Assembly (NCBI GenBank): GCA_037447655.1
Contig: JBBHKE010001612.1
Span: 168,708-228,707 of the forward strand
Direction of reading: 5' to 3'
DNA length: 60,000 nt
From: Zygnema cylindricum
Lineage: Eukaryota; Streptophyta; Zygnematophyceae; Zygnematales; Zygnemataceae
The position numbers and the translations under genes are program-made. The notes beneath the pieces are model-generated. The model saw nothing but the letters and a program-made list of their open reading frames with translations, did no database searches and was not told the DNA's origin. Within the stretch, counting starts at the first letter, position 1. Every line of letters starts with the position of its first letter. Positions 10,426-23,039 of the stretch are shown piece after piece.

Positions 10426-12529
10426 GTCAGATCATGATATACAGATACTAGGTCACATGAGCATGCAGCCTCATTTCGCTGTATTGTTCCTAACCAGCAT
10501 GGGATAAAGCCTTAACAAGTCCGTTGTGTGAATGTTAATGTTGTGTATCGGTAGGCATTTGACAACAACCGATATGTACCTTTTTTTGACCTAGCGATAG
10601 TCGATATATTGGCTCGATATATCTATAAAGGAATTATCGCCATGAATTTCCGATATTTTGCGATGAATAACCTTTAAATATCGGGCCAACAACTATCCTT
10701 ACCATTCGATAATCGACAATATAGGCTATCGAATTTATCGCGATACAAAATTACCGGATACACAACTTTAGTACATATGCACCAACCATGCCCTTAATAT
10801 GTTTGTTTCGCTGTTAAAATTTATAGGTAGCGTGACCCATCACATTACCGAATGTACAGAATGTACTGTTTCGCCGTAAGATTAAAAGTACATGCTGAAG
10901 CATTCAATATTGTACTTTTCGTATTTATCCACCCAGAAAGGCAGAAACTTAGAGATGTCCTGTACCGTAAAGTATAGTATAGTCACATACATCACAGCAG
11001 AAACTGATCCGTTTTTTAAAATTTGAAATTTGTTTCTTAACAATTCTACCAATTTGATGACGCTATACGTTTTTTTTCTCCCCTGTTTTTTTCCTAAAAA
11101 ACTTTACTTTTCAAACTTTTGGCTCCCCGCAAATTCAGGGTTCAAGTTAAATCGGCTGCTTTACCGGAGCCATGCGTCTTGTAACGCTGGGGAACGCCAT
11201 GTCATGTCCCTCTTTCTCCCTCTGTCTATCAGTCTTGCAAATCTGCTTCTAAATTTGCCATCGATACAGCCTCTGCTGTCTGATTTAGCATATTAAAGTT
11301 CTGTCAAAGGACTGTATTGGCAACTTCAATCACACAGGATCTTGAAAACGAATGCATGGCATGGTGTGCAATATCTTTTTTCTATTCTGTTCTGCTTCAG
11401 TTATTAGCAGTATTTCCTGCTTCTGCGGCTGTCAAAGTTGTGAAGGCTCATCGAGGCAGGAAAGAGAGGGCTGCTGAACGTGCAAAACTTACTCTTCAGA
11501 GCTCAAGGAATTACTTATATGAACTTATACTTATTATAGAGCTTATACTTATAATACTTATAAATAGTATAGAGCTTATAGAAAGTGGCTGGAGTAGGAG
11601 GACTAGTGTTAAGTCATTGCAAAATACCAATTCATAGCACAAGAAGCTCATCAGCCTGGCCTCCATTTCTCAGCTGCAGGTGTGTATGTAAGTTATCTTC
11701 TTTTTCTGCTATGTTTTCCCTTTTAGGAGGCTTGTGTGCGCGTCATATATTGTATATATTATACCTAGCATAACTATTAAAGATTTGAAAATAATATATA
11801 CAATAAGCTATACTTTGTAAAGTATAGCTTGCAAGATACATCATGTATTACTTAATTAAGAGTAGGAAGGTTGATGTATAAACCATTAAACGAACCATGA
11901 TATGAAAAGTTGCAACAATTACACCGCTCATCGTTATTACAAGAAACATAAGTGTGAATACAAAATGTGAATGTATAATACTAATTTAGTGAAGGGAGGC
12001 ATGGTGGATTCTAGTCCACTTCCTTAAAAAGTGTTATTAAAACTGTTTTATGGTTTTCAGCCAAAAAAAAACAGCGGCCAGCCAATTTGTTATTAACAGT
12101 AAGAGTGATTGGTGGTGTAGTAAAGGCGGTATAAGTAACATCTCACAATACTGCAGCTCACAATGGTCTGTGGGCTTATTCGGGGCGGCGACAGATGGAC
12201 TGCATGGTGGTGGTCAACCCTCGGTCGGGTGGTCCACCCTCTGCGACCGCGTCTTCTGGCAGTTGCCACCACCTTGGGAAAGCTAATGGCTCCCTTTGAG
12301 TATTCCTCCAGCAGTGGCGTTGCCTCTTCCACCAAGCAGTCAAGAGCAGTTTGTCCTTTTGTGCCAGCAGCAAATCGCTGTTCTTTGTTTCCTTCCAGGT
12401 GGCGGGCACAGGGGGCCCAATCACAGCTTCAGGTGGGCCCCGAGGTTTCTCAGAGGGACCTCATTCTGGCGAACCTCCGGCAGGTCTTCCCACTCTGGCA
12501 GCGAATCAAGGACGAGCTGGTTCAACAAA
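10426..12529. other. Intergenic, no gene seen
   Basis: Contains a CGATA-rich palindromic patch at 10580-10760 and an AGCTTATA/CTTATA-rich patch at 11510-11580. A few frames of about 60-150 codons overlap on both strands at 12050-12630. None has a recognisable domain, so I do not call genes. Confidence 0.5.
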
Positions 12530-12925
12530 ACCGGGATCTAGCTGGCAGAAAAGACAAAATCGGGTCCAACTGTAAAGAGAAAACAGGGTCCAGCTGGCAG
12601 AAAAGCCAAAATCGGATCCAACTGTAAAGAGAAAACCGGGTCCAGCTGGCAGAAAAGACAAAACCGAGATACAGATGGCTAAAGAAACAAACCGGGGTCC
12701 AGATAAAACCGGGATTGAGATGGCAGAAAAGACAAAACCGCTTCCAGCTGGAAAGGCAAAATCGGGCCCAGCTGGCAGAAAGGACAAAACCGAGATACAA
12801 CTGGCAGAAAAGACAAAACCGGGATCCAACTGGCAGAAAAGACAAAACTGGATCCAGTTAGTTAAAAAACCAAAACCGGGATCCAGCTGGCAGAAAAAAC
12901 AAAATTGGGATCCAACTGGCAGAAG
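12530..12925 (+). repeat. Minisatellite, about 28-30 bp unit
   Basis: Tandem imperfect copies of a unit containing GGATCCAACTGGCAGAAAAG followed by ACAAAACC run for about 400 bases, with variants such as CCAGCTGGCAG and CCAACTGTAAAG. Because many units are near 30 bases long, several frames stay open and produce low-complexity peptides on both strands. These are by-products of the repeat, not genes. Confidence 0.85.
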
Positions 12926-12944
12926 CGGCCCCGACATGGGAGGC

Positions 12945-15440
12945 GGTGAGTGGGGGGAGAGGGAGATGGAGATGGAGGGGGAGGGGAAGGGGCAGAAGGA
13001 GATGGAGGGGGATAGGGGAGGAGCAGAAGGAGAAGGAGAGGGAGGGGAAGGGGCAAAGGGAGAGGGAGGGGGAAGGGAAGAGGGAGAGGGAGGGGGAGAG
13101 GGAGAGGCAGAAGGTGCTGGATAGGGAGAGGGAGGGGGAGGGGCAGAGGAAGATGGAGATGGAGGGGGAAAGGGAGAGGGAGGGTGATACACTGCCTTAA
13201 ATAGTATGAAAAGGGAGAAGTGATTGGAGTGGTAGAGTTGGGGTTTTTGCAGAATGGCCGGTCCACTCTCCCACCCCTTTGGGCAGACAATTTTTTTCGG
13301 CAGAAACTCCTCCATGCCTGAAGCCAGGCTGGCAAGAGGGAGAAAACCAGGACTGAAAAATGAAAGGTGAGAGAGAAAAAAAAAGAATTGTATGTTCTTT
13401 CACCTCCCTCTCCACCTCTCCCTATCCACACCTCTCTCCACATCTCTACCACTCCATCTTTTCCTCTCCAGCTCTCTCCCTCTTCTTTCTTCTTTGTTCC
13501 TCTTTCCTCTTTTTTTCTCACTCCTTTTTTTTTTTTTCTTTCGTTCTTGTTGTCATTTCCTACAGCATTTGATAAGAAAGGAGGGAATTTTTTTGGTTCT
13601 GGACGACGGAATGGAGGCCATAGAATTCGTAAAAGAGGAAAACGAAGAGGCAAAAAAAAAGCTTTAGAGGAAAACCGATCTCGTCCACAAAAAATAGAGT
13701 TGCCCACAATGGAAAAAAATAAAGAAAAAAGAAAAAAGGAATAAGAAAAAAAGAAAAAGAAAAAAAGGAAAAGAAAAGAGAGGTGATATAGAGAGTTAAA
13801 AAAGAGAGGTAAAAGAGAGAGGTGGAAAAGAGAGAAGTAAAAGAGAGAGGTGGAAAAGAGAGAAGTAAAAGAGAGAGGGGGAAAAGAGATAGAGGTAGAA
13901 AAGAAAGAAGTATAAGAAAGAGAGAGAGTCTCCTCCACCGAGTTCTCCTCTCTCTCTCTCTCCACCAGAAATAGAGTTGCCCACCAAATGGAGGGAAGGG
14001 TTTCAGCCAAAACCCCAATTTATGAATTAGAGTGAGAATGAAAGTTGTTATACAAAAAAACAAAATTACGAATTAAAAAAAAAAGATGAGGAGACGGGTT
14101 TTAGATTGCTGTAGGTTTAGTTGTTATAAATGTCGAATGAATGGAAAAAAGAAAAGAAAAAAGGAAAAGAAAAAAAGGAAAAAAAAGAAAAAGGAAAAGA
14201 AAAAAAGGAAAAAAGAAAAAAAAGAAAAAAAGAAAAAAAAAAAAAGAAAAAAGAAAAGGAAAAAAAAAAAGCAAAGAAATAAAAGGAAAAGAAAAAAGAG
14301 GTGATATAGAGAGGTGAAAGAGAGAGGTAAAAGAGAGAGGTGGAAAAGAAATGAAAAAGAGCAGTAGAAAAGAGAGGTGGAAAAGAAAGGAAAAAAGAGC
14401 AGTAAAAAAGAGAGGTAAAAGAGAGATAAAAAAGAGAGGTGAAAGAGAGAGGTAAAAAAGAGAGATAAAAAAGAAAGATAAAAAAGAGAGATAAAAAATA
14501 AAGGTGAAAGAGAGAGGTGGGAAACAGAGATAAGGAAAGAGAAGTAAAAAAGAGAGGTAAAAAAGAGAGATAAAGAGAGGTGAAAGAGAGAGGTAAAAAG
14601 AGAGATAAAAAAGAAATAAAAAGAGAGGTGAAAGAGATAGGCGGAAAAGAGAGATAAAAAAAGAGATGTTTATCCTCATTTGGAGTTAAAATGAAAGGAG
14701 ATGACTTTATGTGGTATTAAACCCTAAATAATTACACTCAAAATAATTACAGTTTACAATAAGGAAGGAGAAAAAAAGAGTTAAAAAGGAGAAAATAAAA
14801 AGGAGATAGGAGACAAGAAATAAAAAAATGGGAGAAAAAAGGAGACTAAGGAGGAGGAGGAATAAATAAGGAGATTTTGCGAAAATTCGAAAGGATGAGG
14901 AGGAATTAGTAAAAAATTTGGGAAATTGTTAACGAGACAACTCAAAATAAGCTATTTGAATTTGATGATATAGCCTTCAATGTTATGTTGTCTCCCTCTC
15001 CTCCCATTTTCTATTTCTTTTTTTCTTTATTTTTCCGAATTTTTTGAGTACCATTTTTTTTTCGAACTATTTTAGTAACTTTCCTTCTCTCCTTTCACTC
15101 TTTCCCTCTCCCTCTTCTCGTTTCCCTCTCCGTCTCTCCCTCTTCAACTCTCGCACTCCAACTTTTCCTCTTGGGCTCTCTGTCAATCCCACTTCATCCC
15201 CTTCCCTCTCCCTCTCCCGCCTAACTCTCTTTCTCTTACTCTTTCTGCCCACCTCGCTATCCCCTCTTTCTCCTCCCCACCTTCCCTTCTCTCTAGCTTC
15301 GCCTTCCCCCCCTCTCTCTCCTCTCCCTTTCCTCTCCCTCCAAATTAACCCATTCTCATTAACCCTTCTCCTCCCCTCTCTCTCTCTCCACCCCCCAAAA
15401 CCGTTGACGTCCCAAAACTAGTCCTCCCCCCCCTACCTCC
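12945..15440. repeat. Alternating purine and pyrimidine tracts
   Basis: Strand-asymmetric blocks: purine-rich at 12949-13190, pyrimidine-rich at 13403-13560, purine-rich at 13725-13950 and 14140-14665 (tandem GAGAGGTAAAAGAG-type units), and pyrimidine-rich at 14990-15440. A TAGAGTTGCCCAC word repeats at about 13697 and 13971. Long open frames on either strand (for example 12862-14010 minus) translate as Leu/Ser/Phe/Pro or Lys/Glu/Arg runs and are not credible proteins. Such tracts can form triplex DNA. Confidence 0.85.
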
Positions 15441-15444
15441 TCCC

Positions 15445-15883
15445 CCGTTCTGCAACTTACCTTTATTAGAATCTTCAGGAATAGCTCTGTGCTTAACCAA
15501 ATGGTATTCCAGTTTGCGTTATCTAGCTAGTTATAGCATTCTAGCCTATGGTATCTACTTAGCCATGGTTTCCTGTTTTTCCGTTTTATCTTAGTTTCAG
15601 TTTTCTGTTTCTACTTTCTGTCTTTTGTTTTCTTCTCTTGGCGCTTCTTAGAAGCGCACACTGTAGCTTTTGTAGTGCCTGACAAATAGATCTTATCCTT
15701 AGCTCTCACTAACAACTAAGGATCTCACTTTTGCCTTTTTGGCAAAAGAGCCAAGTAACCTTTCAGGTCACACAAGCTCTCTAGATCTTGAAAAGCCACA
15801 TCCGTGACTTCCTCTATTCGACTTAAACGATTGCCCTGTATTCTTCGATACAATTAAGAAATACTTTTGTATTTCTTTACCCT
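15445..15883 (+). other. Possible leader/LTR of the Copia fragment
   Basis: Non-coding T-rich DNA directly before the gag frame. It contains a perfect 8-base stem, CTTTTGCC/GGCAAAAG, with a T5 loop at 15728-15748, and a TCCTTAG/CTAAGGA pair just upstream (15697-15723). No matching second LTR or clear PBS was found, so LTR status is a guess. Confidence 0.3.
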
Positions 15884-18200
15884 TTGTCCTTTTTCTATAT
15901 TTACTTCCTTCTATTTTCTGTCCGTTGCCATGTCACCGTTGCTAAATTTAATGGCTCGGACTTCTATGGATGGAAGTATGAGATCGAGCACCTTTTGCGG
16001 CGGGAGAAACTCTGGTCCATTATCAGCGGAAGCGAGGCAGAACCTTCCGTTGTTGCCACCAAACCTGCCTGGATACTTCGCAATGAGGAGGTGCACTCGC
16101 GATTGGTTCTTGCTCTTGAGCCTTCCCAACTTGGCCTCATCCGTGACACTAGTTCTACTCACGACGCCTGGAAATTGTTGACCAGTGCGTATGAAAACCA
16201 ATCCTGGTCCAACAAACTCCTACTTCGTCGGCAACTTCTCTCTTCTCATAAACTTCCTTCTGACAATATCCAACAATACATACACACCATCAAATCTATT
16301 GCCGGTCGCCTGCGCAGCATCAACTCTACAGTATCTAACGAAGATATTATTACGGCGATCTTGGGAGGACTGCCGCCCTCCTACTCCGCCTTCATTTTAT
16401 CTATCGACAACTCTTTTGTCGTTATTACTATTTCGTCTCTCACCACCAGTCTGGTACATGAAGAGACAAAACAAAATTTGTCCCCTGGTGTCGCTTTGGC
16501 GACATATCATTCGTCCACTCGGCCATCCAAGATCTCCTCCAGTCGCTATTGTCACGAACTTGAACACGTCATCGACAACTGTCCTGCTCTTAAATGTAAG
16601 CAAGATCGTCAAGGAGGTCCTAGTCGTACAGGTGGACGTGGCCGCCAGGGTGGCCGCGCAAAATTATCATGGTCGATTCAACCGGCGGTCCCTGCAGATT
16701 TCGCGCCGACAAATCTTTTCTCCTATCCCTATGCACATGGATACAACAATGCTCCTCTTGACGAATATACTGAACCTTTGTCTACCGTTCAGCCGTACAC
16801 TGCTTATCCTTATAATTCCATTTAAGCTATCGTTGGACAGTTACCGGCTATTCCATATCAGCCAACACAGTGTGATTACGGATTCACCCTAGTTGTATCC
16901 GAGGTCACCGATCCACTCATACAAACCGATTCTTGGATCGTAGACTTAGGAGCGTCACATCACTTATCATCACGCTCCGATTGGTTTACATCTATATCGC
17001 CACTTAATTCTCCCATGACGATATTACTTGGTAACAATGCCGCATTGACGGCCACCCATATCGGCCAGATCTCCACTGTCGGCCACCCAAACGTGTTATC
17101 ACCTATTACCCTTTCTCATGTCCTTTTTGTTCCCGGACTGAAAAAGAACCTTTTCTCCGTTGGCGCCACCCTTATTCAAGGCGCCATTGCTATTTTTTCC
17201 ACAACAACTATTATGTTCTTTTCTTCAACTCACGCTCAAATGGGACTTGGCATAAAATCCAGATCTTTCTATATCCTATCCCAATTTCAACCTGTCGGAA
17301 TTGCCAACTATGCTACATCACCATCTCCTCATTCATTCCCACGATGGCATCTCACCTATGGCCATCTTTCCAACTTTAGTCTGCAAGTTTTAAGCAAGGG
17401 CCTTGTCAATGGCCTTGATCCATTTTTACCAAAAAATCTACCATTTTGTTCTGGATGTGTCCAAGGAAAATTAACGCATTTGTCTTTTCCAACTTCCACC
17501 TCAAAATCTGACGGTCCCCTCACATTAGTCCACTCCGGTCTTTGTGGTCCCATGTCCGTTCCAAGTCATACAGGCGCTCTATGATTTGTCACATTCATTG
17601 ATGACGCTAAACGCTACAATCATCTTTTCCTACTTCGCCGAAAATCTGATACTTTTCAAAAGTTTCAAGACTATAAGTCCCTCGTTGAAAATACCCTTGA
17701 CCGTCGAATCAAATGTCTACGAACCGACAATAGCAGGGAGTACTTCTCCATCGAATTCTCGCGATTCCTTAGCATTCATGGAATTATTCATCAATCCACG
17801 GTCGCCCATACGCCGCATCAAAATGAGGTTTCGAAAGGTCTAATCGTACAGTTGTCAACATGGCCAGGTCCATGCTACATTTGGCTGCCATGCCTAAAAA
17901 TTTCTGGGCACAATCTATCACCATTGCAAATTACTTCCCAAATCTTTCTCCAACCTCCGCCCTTTCTGGAAAAACCCCTTACGAAGCATGGACGGGATTT
18001 AAACCGAACGTTTCTCACCTTCGTATATTCGGTTGTACAGCGTGGGTGAAAAATCTTACTCCATCCGAAAAATAGGATAGTTGCGCTAAATCAAGCGTCC
18101 TCGTCGGTTTTGCGACCGAATCAAAGGCATATCAAATTTGGATCTCGAACGAACGACGAGTTGTCTTAAGTCGTGACGTCAGTTTTAATGAGAGTCCTCT
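15884..18200 (+). pseudogene. Copia gag-protease-integrase remnant
   Basis: The first frame (15884-16825, 313 aa) has a Copia Gag core: VAKFNGSDFYGWK near its start and ILGGLPPSYSAF in the middle, then a degenerate zinc knuckle and a Gly/Arg-rich stretch. An in-frame TAA at 16823 is followed, same frame, by a protease region with WIVDLGASHH (the DSGAS motif with Ser changed to Leu) and LKKNLFSVGA. Next come a pre-integrase stretch with two Cys (CSGCVQGK) and the integrase (TDNSREY). A TGA at 17582 and a frameshift near 17828 break the frame. The integrase C-terminal part, KTPYEAWTGFKPNVSHLR, is at about 17970. No reverse transcriptase follows. It is a different Copia family from the neighbours and decayed. 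Confidence 0.85.
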
Positions 18201-18626
18201 CCTTCTCAAACTTCTAAACTCCTCCCTCCTCTCCTTCTTGCCGAGACAAGAGCTCTTTCATCACCCCTATCCATCATTCACTCTACCATTCCTACCAATT
18301 CAGCCAATTTACCTTCAAACTCCCATCCTTCTCTACTACTCCCTTCCTCTCCAATCATCAGAACAACTTCATAGACCGAATTTCAAAACTCCACTTCCAA
18401 ACTCCCTCTGACAGTTTCAGATCTTTACTCACTTTCCTCCGTAAGTCCTGATGATGCACCATATGTCATTCTAGTGGACAACTCTTTTCCTTCTACTGCT
18501 GCCCTTGCCCCATTCATCCGAAAAAGTGACCGAATTCATACACATGCACTCCATCTACGCGAATCTACTGGCACAGCAAACATTGCCACTGTCCTCAAAT
18601 AGATAGATGGAATGATCCGAACTGAT

Positions 18627-19887
18627 TTAGATATATCCCAAACTTGTTAATAACTGGTCCAACTTCTTGTTCCATTGAAGTGCAACGTGCTTTAGTCCAT
18701 ATAGAGACTTTATCAATCTACACACCTTCCTTTCCTCTCTTTTTGCCACAAATCCCGGCTGTCGCATGAAGATCTCTTCTTCTAATTCTCTGTGTAAGAA
18801 AGCGACTTTGATGTCCATTTGGTGCACTTCCATGTCTTCCGCTGCCGGTAGACTAAGTAGAATCCAGACGGAGGTAAATCTAACAACTAGAGCGAAGGTC
18901 TCTTCATAATCGATTCCCTCCTTTTGTGTGAACCCTTTTGCCACTAATCTAGCTTTGTATCGCTCAATACTGTTATCTGGATTGAGTTTCAACGTAAGTA
19001 CCCACTTGCATCGTATAAGCTTTCTGTCCGGAGGACAATCCACTAGCTCCCATGTGTTTGCTTCGATAATGGATGCCATTTCATCTTTAATGGCTGTCAC
19101 CCATCTACTACGTTACGAACTATTAACTGCTTCCGAGTAACTCTGGGGTTCGCTCAAATGTGACAGCTTAGTTCCATTGTTCTCCACTTGTCTCTCTTGA
19201 GTCTCTTGCTGCTTCTCCTTCCTCCTTCAAAATCTGATGTTGGAATGGAAGGTAATCTCGTATTTCTGCGAATGACTTCATCTTGTCCCCTATCCGTGGA
19301 GTCCATCTCCGGACGTTCATCATCCATTCCCGGTCTTTCCTCGTTCTCTTCCTCGGTTTGGACTGTAAGATGTGACTCCAAGAGAGGGCCACTCTCGGTC
19401 AGATTTTTATCTACCACTGCAAGATCATAGTGGAGCAAAGTTTGGTTAGAAGAATCTGAATTTAACTCATTTTCGGATTCAATTCTAATTCTAACCGGTT
19501 TAGTGTATTTAAAAGGATCTATGGACTTTCTTTCATCTATGACTACCAAGTGTTTTTATAGAATGATATCTTTTTTACGAGATCATAAACTCTATATCCC
19601 TTTACATTTTCATCATATCCAAGTAGGTATCCGGACTTTCCCTTTCCATCTAACTTTGAATCAGATTTTTATGTGTTTAAACTAAACACTTGACTTCTGA
19701 ACAACTTTAAGGGTGAAATATTATGATTTCTACCGGTCTATCTTTCATAATTTGTTTGTCCTTTTACCCCCAAGGTAAAGACTCTATTTTTATGATAGTT
19801 AGCACGATTCGTAGCTTCGGCCCAAAAGCTTTTTCTTATATTTTTATCCGACAACATACTACGTGCACTATCACTTAATGTCCGATT
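18627..19887 (-). pseudogene. Copia family 1 copy A: integrase end, linker, partial RT
   Basis: On the minus strand, from 19887 downward: the integrase continuation (RTLSDSARSMLSD), a segment like GKSGYLLGYDENVKGYRVYD, an acidic linker (19549-19154), then the reverse transcriptase N-terminal half (19100-18627) with [39 protein letters not shown] and SLYGLKH. It stops before the YVDD active site, so the RT is truncated. The opposite half of this copy is at 26530-28579, separated by the 19888-26529 insertion. Sequence is very close to copy C at 59.7-60 kb (ERKSIDPFKYTKPV versus EGKSVDTFKYTKSV). Confidence 0.88.
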
Positions 19888-21101
19888 TGTCATGCCGCGT
19901 TCTGTCAGGACATTAATTTAGTTCATTTGTAGGATTGTCACAGGCTAGAACCACACTAATTCCGTTAAGGGTACGAATTGTGTCTAGATGTAGGAATTAT
20001 TGTGTACTTTGATTGGAGTGACGCCAAAATTCCGCGGTTGGAACGGAGGTACATATTTACGTGAACAAGAGTGACCGTACTTGAATATTTGTCGCAAATT
20101 TTGACTTGACGCGTCCGCCGACCGTTATAGAATTGGACGTACGAATTTGGACAGCTGGCGCTGAAATGTGATTGGTTGAAGTTTAAGCCGTGATCCCTTA
20201 GAGGTTCACGCATTTCCATGTAGATTAGGTAGGGTTTTAATCCATGGATCGTGAATTTTGTAATGTAGCATATGGTCCTGGTTGCCTATTGGCCAGGACC
20301 TAAAGTAGGCACAAATCGTACATATTATACTCTCACGCTAGTGGTTAGTCGAAACTAGTCAGAGGTTAGTATTTAGTGAAATAATTAGTTTTGTCCTTTC
20401 ATAATTTCATAGTACAGGAATTGGTTTTAGGAGATTTTGAAGCATTCCGTCGTTTTTTTCTTCCTTAGTTTTTCTGTACGAATTATCCAAGCTTTCTCTG
20501 AGGTGTTTGCCTGCAGCTTATTAGCGCTTAGGCTTTCTCTTCACCATCATACTTTCTTGTAAAAGTCATACAATTTAATTCACTTGGCTTAAGCCAAAGT
20601 CCGCAAGGTTTCTCTTCATCAAACTCTTTTGGTGTGGATTTGACCACAACCGACTTTCTTAGGCTGTGTGTGAACCCTTGTGAATGTATTCTGTGCATTA
20701 GGGTTTGACATCCTCATTTGCATCTCTGTCGCCTTTTTCTGCAGTTTGGTGGCTTGCTGAAGTTCGGTTATCTCGGATCCAGATTTCTATTGTTGGTTTG
20801 TGGTATCTTTCTCTGGTGGTTTATTTATTTTATATCTTAAACCTAACTCCTGTAAGGAAAACATCTAGACCTTGGAGCCTAGTGGCTATCCATCGGCTTA
20901 GTATTCCTATACTCTGAAATTATCTTTTCCTCTCTCTTTTGTTTCCTGTATTTCATTTTTAGCTTTTTTATGTTAAAATAAATATCTTTACTTTCAATTT
21001 TCAGTTTAGTATCCCCAAGTTTTGGAGGCAGTTTTATCAATATTTGACATGTTTTAAGTATATTTCATTTCCCAGTTTTAATTTCTCTTTCAGTTTGCTT
21101 T

Positions 21102-21225
<124 letters not shown>

Positions 21226-21619
21226 TGGATGTTTTCATTACTAGCTTGATTACTCTAAAATATTCATTATCTATCATATAAAACCTTTCCATTTTTCAGT
21301 TTTCTATCACCTATTTTTGATTCAGTTTTTATCTTTTTGATCCTGTATCCTGTTCATCCATTTACATCTTGTTCATCCATCTACAGGTTTTACTTCCATT
21401 TCCTCTTTAGTGTTATTTCTTTTTCAGTTTTGCCTTTGATAACAAAAATTATCAAAATCAATATAATATCTAAAATTTATACTTATAAAAACTTTTGCTT
21501 GTTTTGTTTTCCAATTTATTTCTTTAGTTTGTTTCCTCCTACTTTATATTTGTCCTATGTGCTATTTCGTTGCCGCCGATTTACATGTAAATTTCTCTCA
21601 CACTTTTGGTCTTTTCTGC

Positions 21620-21735
21620 ATAAATTAGGTTTTTTTTGTCAAAATTAGGGTTTTTCTGCCATAATTAGGGTTTCTTCCAGAATTAAGGTTGCTTCAAGCC
21701 TAAGGTTTGCCAAAAACCTAGGGTTTGGGCACTCC
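21620..21735 (+). repeat. Telomere-like AATTAGGGTTT repeats
   Basis: Several diverged copies of AATTAGGGTTT (for example around 21640, 21662) and a final CTAGGGTTTGGG near 21718 resemble plant telobox/telomere words. They sit in the non-coding leader before gag. Confidence 0.6.
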
Positions 21736-23039
21736 TTTTTCTCGAATCCTAACTCACCTCAAAGTTTATTTTGCTTTCTTTTCCTTTTTCCTATTTTTCT
21801 TTTCTTTTCCTTCGGTTTGGAACATCTAGAGGCGGAGGCCCGCGCGGTTCAGAGGACACGTAGAGGAGACCCCTTTGGAGGAAATTCTTGGAGCCGATTG
21901 TGGAGCGGATTCATACTTAGAAGCTCTGCAAAACCCTGCCTGTGTCAACCAGGTTCGGTTCACCCTTGGTGCTCACCAAAGTGCTTAAGGGATCTGTAAG
22001 TATTATGATGTAAGTATTACGATGCCTTGCAGGTGCAAGCGCGTGTTAAAGTAATTGGGTGATCGTATAGGGGGATCGCGATTGGAGTGGATTTGCTCGA
22101 ATCCACGCACTTTGAGCATTGCATATTTTCCAGTTTTCCATTCTTGCTATTTGGCCTTGAGCGACCTTGGCTTCGTTTGCCTTGCTTGGAGTGGAACTTG
22201 TTCTCTGGATCTTGCCGTTGGTGGCAATCGATAGTCATTTATTGATTTTGCCGTTCTAGGTGTGCACTTGTGAGTGATTGGATAGTAATTTTTTTGCCTT
22301 TATAGATCCGGCCCTTCGGCCTTGTCCCCTTGTTTGCAGGGTATAAGGTTTCGATAATACGACTTTTGGATAAATTTGGCCATCGAGGCATTGTTAGAGA
22401 TTGTGTGCTTGATCGGATACGTGTGTGGTGTGGCTTGGCATTTGAAGTACCTTAGATAGGACGTATCGGCTACCGGGTCGCCAATCAGTTTTTGCATTTC
22501 TTATGCCCACCGGTTGGGATAATCTTTATTATCCTTCCAGAACTACTCGATCGTCGTCCTCTTTTAGGCCCACGAAATCATTAGACTTACCTGGTCCTTT
22601 GGATCATCTTTCCCCGGTTATCTCGGGTCACATTATGCCGTCAGTCCGGTCGTCTCTCACGTCAGTCTCTTCTTTATCACCAGTCTCTTCCACACCTTTC
22701 GAGGAAGAGGCTGACCACGATTGCCTTGAAAGGGCGAATTTTGACTCGTTGTCCTTTTGGTTTCCAGCAACCTCACATCCGGTATTAGCCTCATCTATTC
22801 CATTAGTGGACATGGCTTCCACATCGAAAGCAGGTGGTCGGCTTCATTTCTTTTTTTCAGAAATGAATTCACTATGTCCTTATCCCATTTTCACATGTTG
22901 TACGATACGAAAATGAGAGATTTAGCATTCCGCTATCAAGATAGGTTTGACCTTTGAGTCGCCTTCTCCCTTCTCGGCCGTTACCTTCGAGGTTTGGCCC
23001 TTACCCTTTATACCCGAAAGTATAAGAGTATTATGGCGA

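Noticed and set aside
12862-14010. Long minus-strand open frame (382 codons)
   Set aside because: Translates purine/pyrimidine tracts into Leu/Ser/Phe/Pro runs; no domain, and other frames on both strands are equally open.
15728-15748. Hairpin with T5 loop as a bacterial terminator
   Set aside because: Eukaryotic context and the T run is in the loop, not after the stem; kept only as a leader hairpin.
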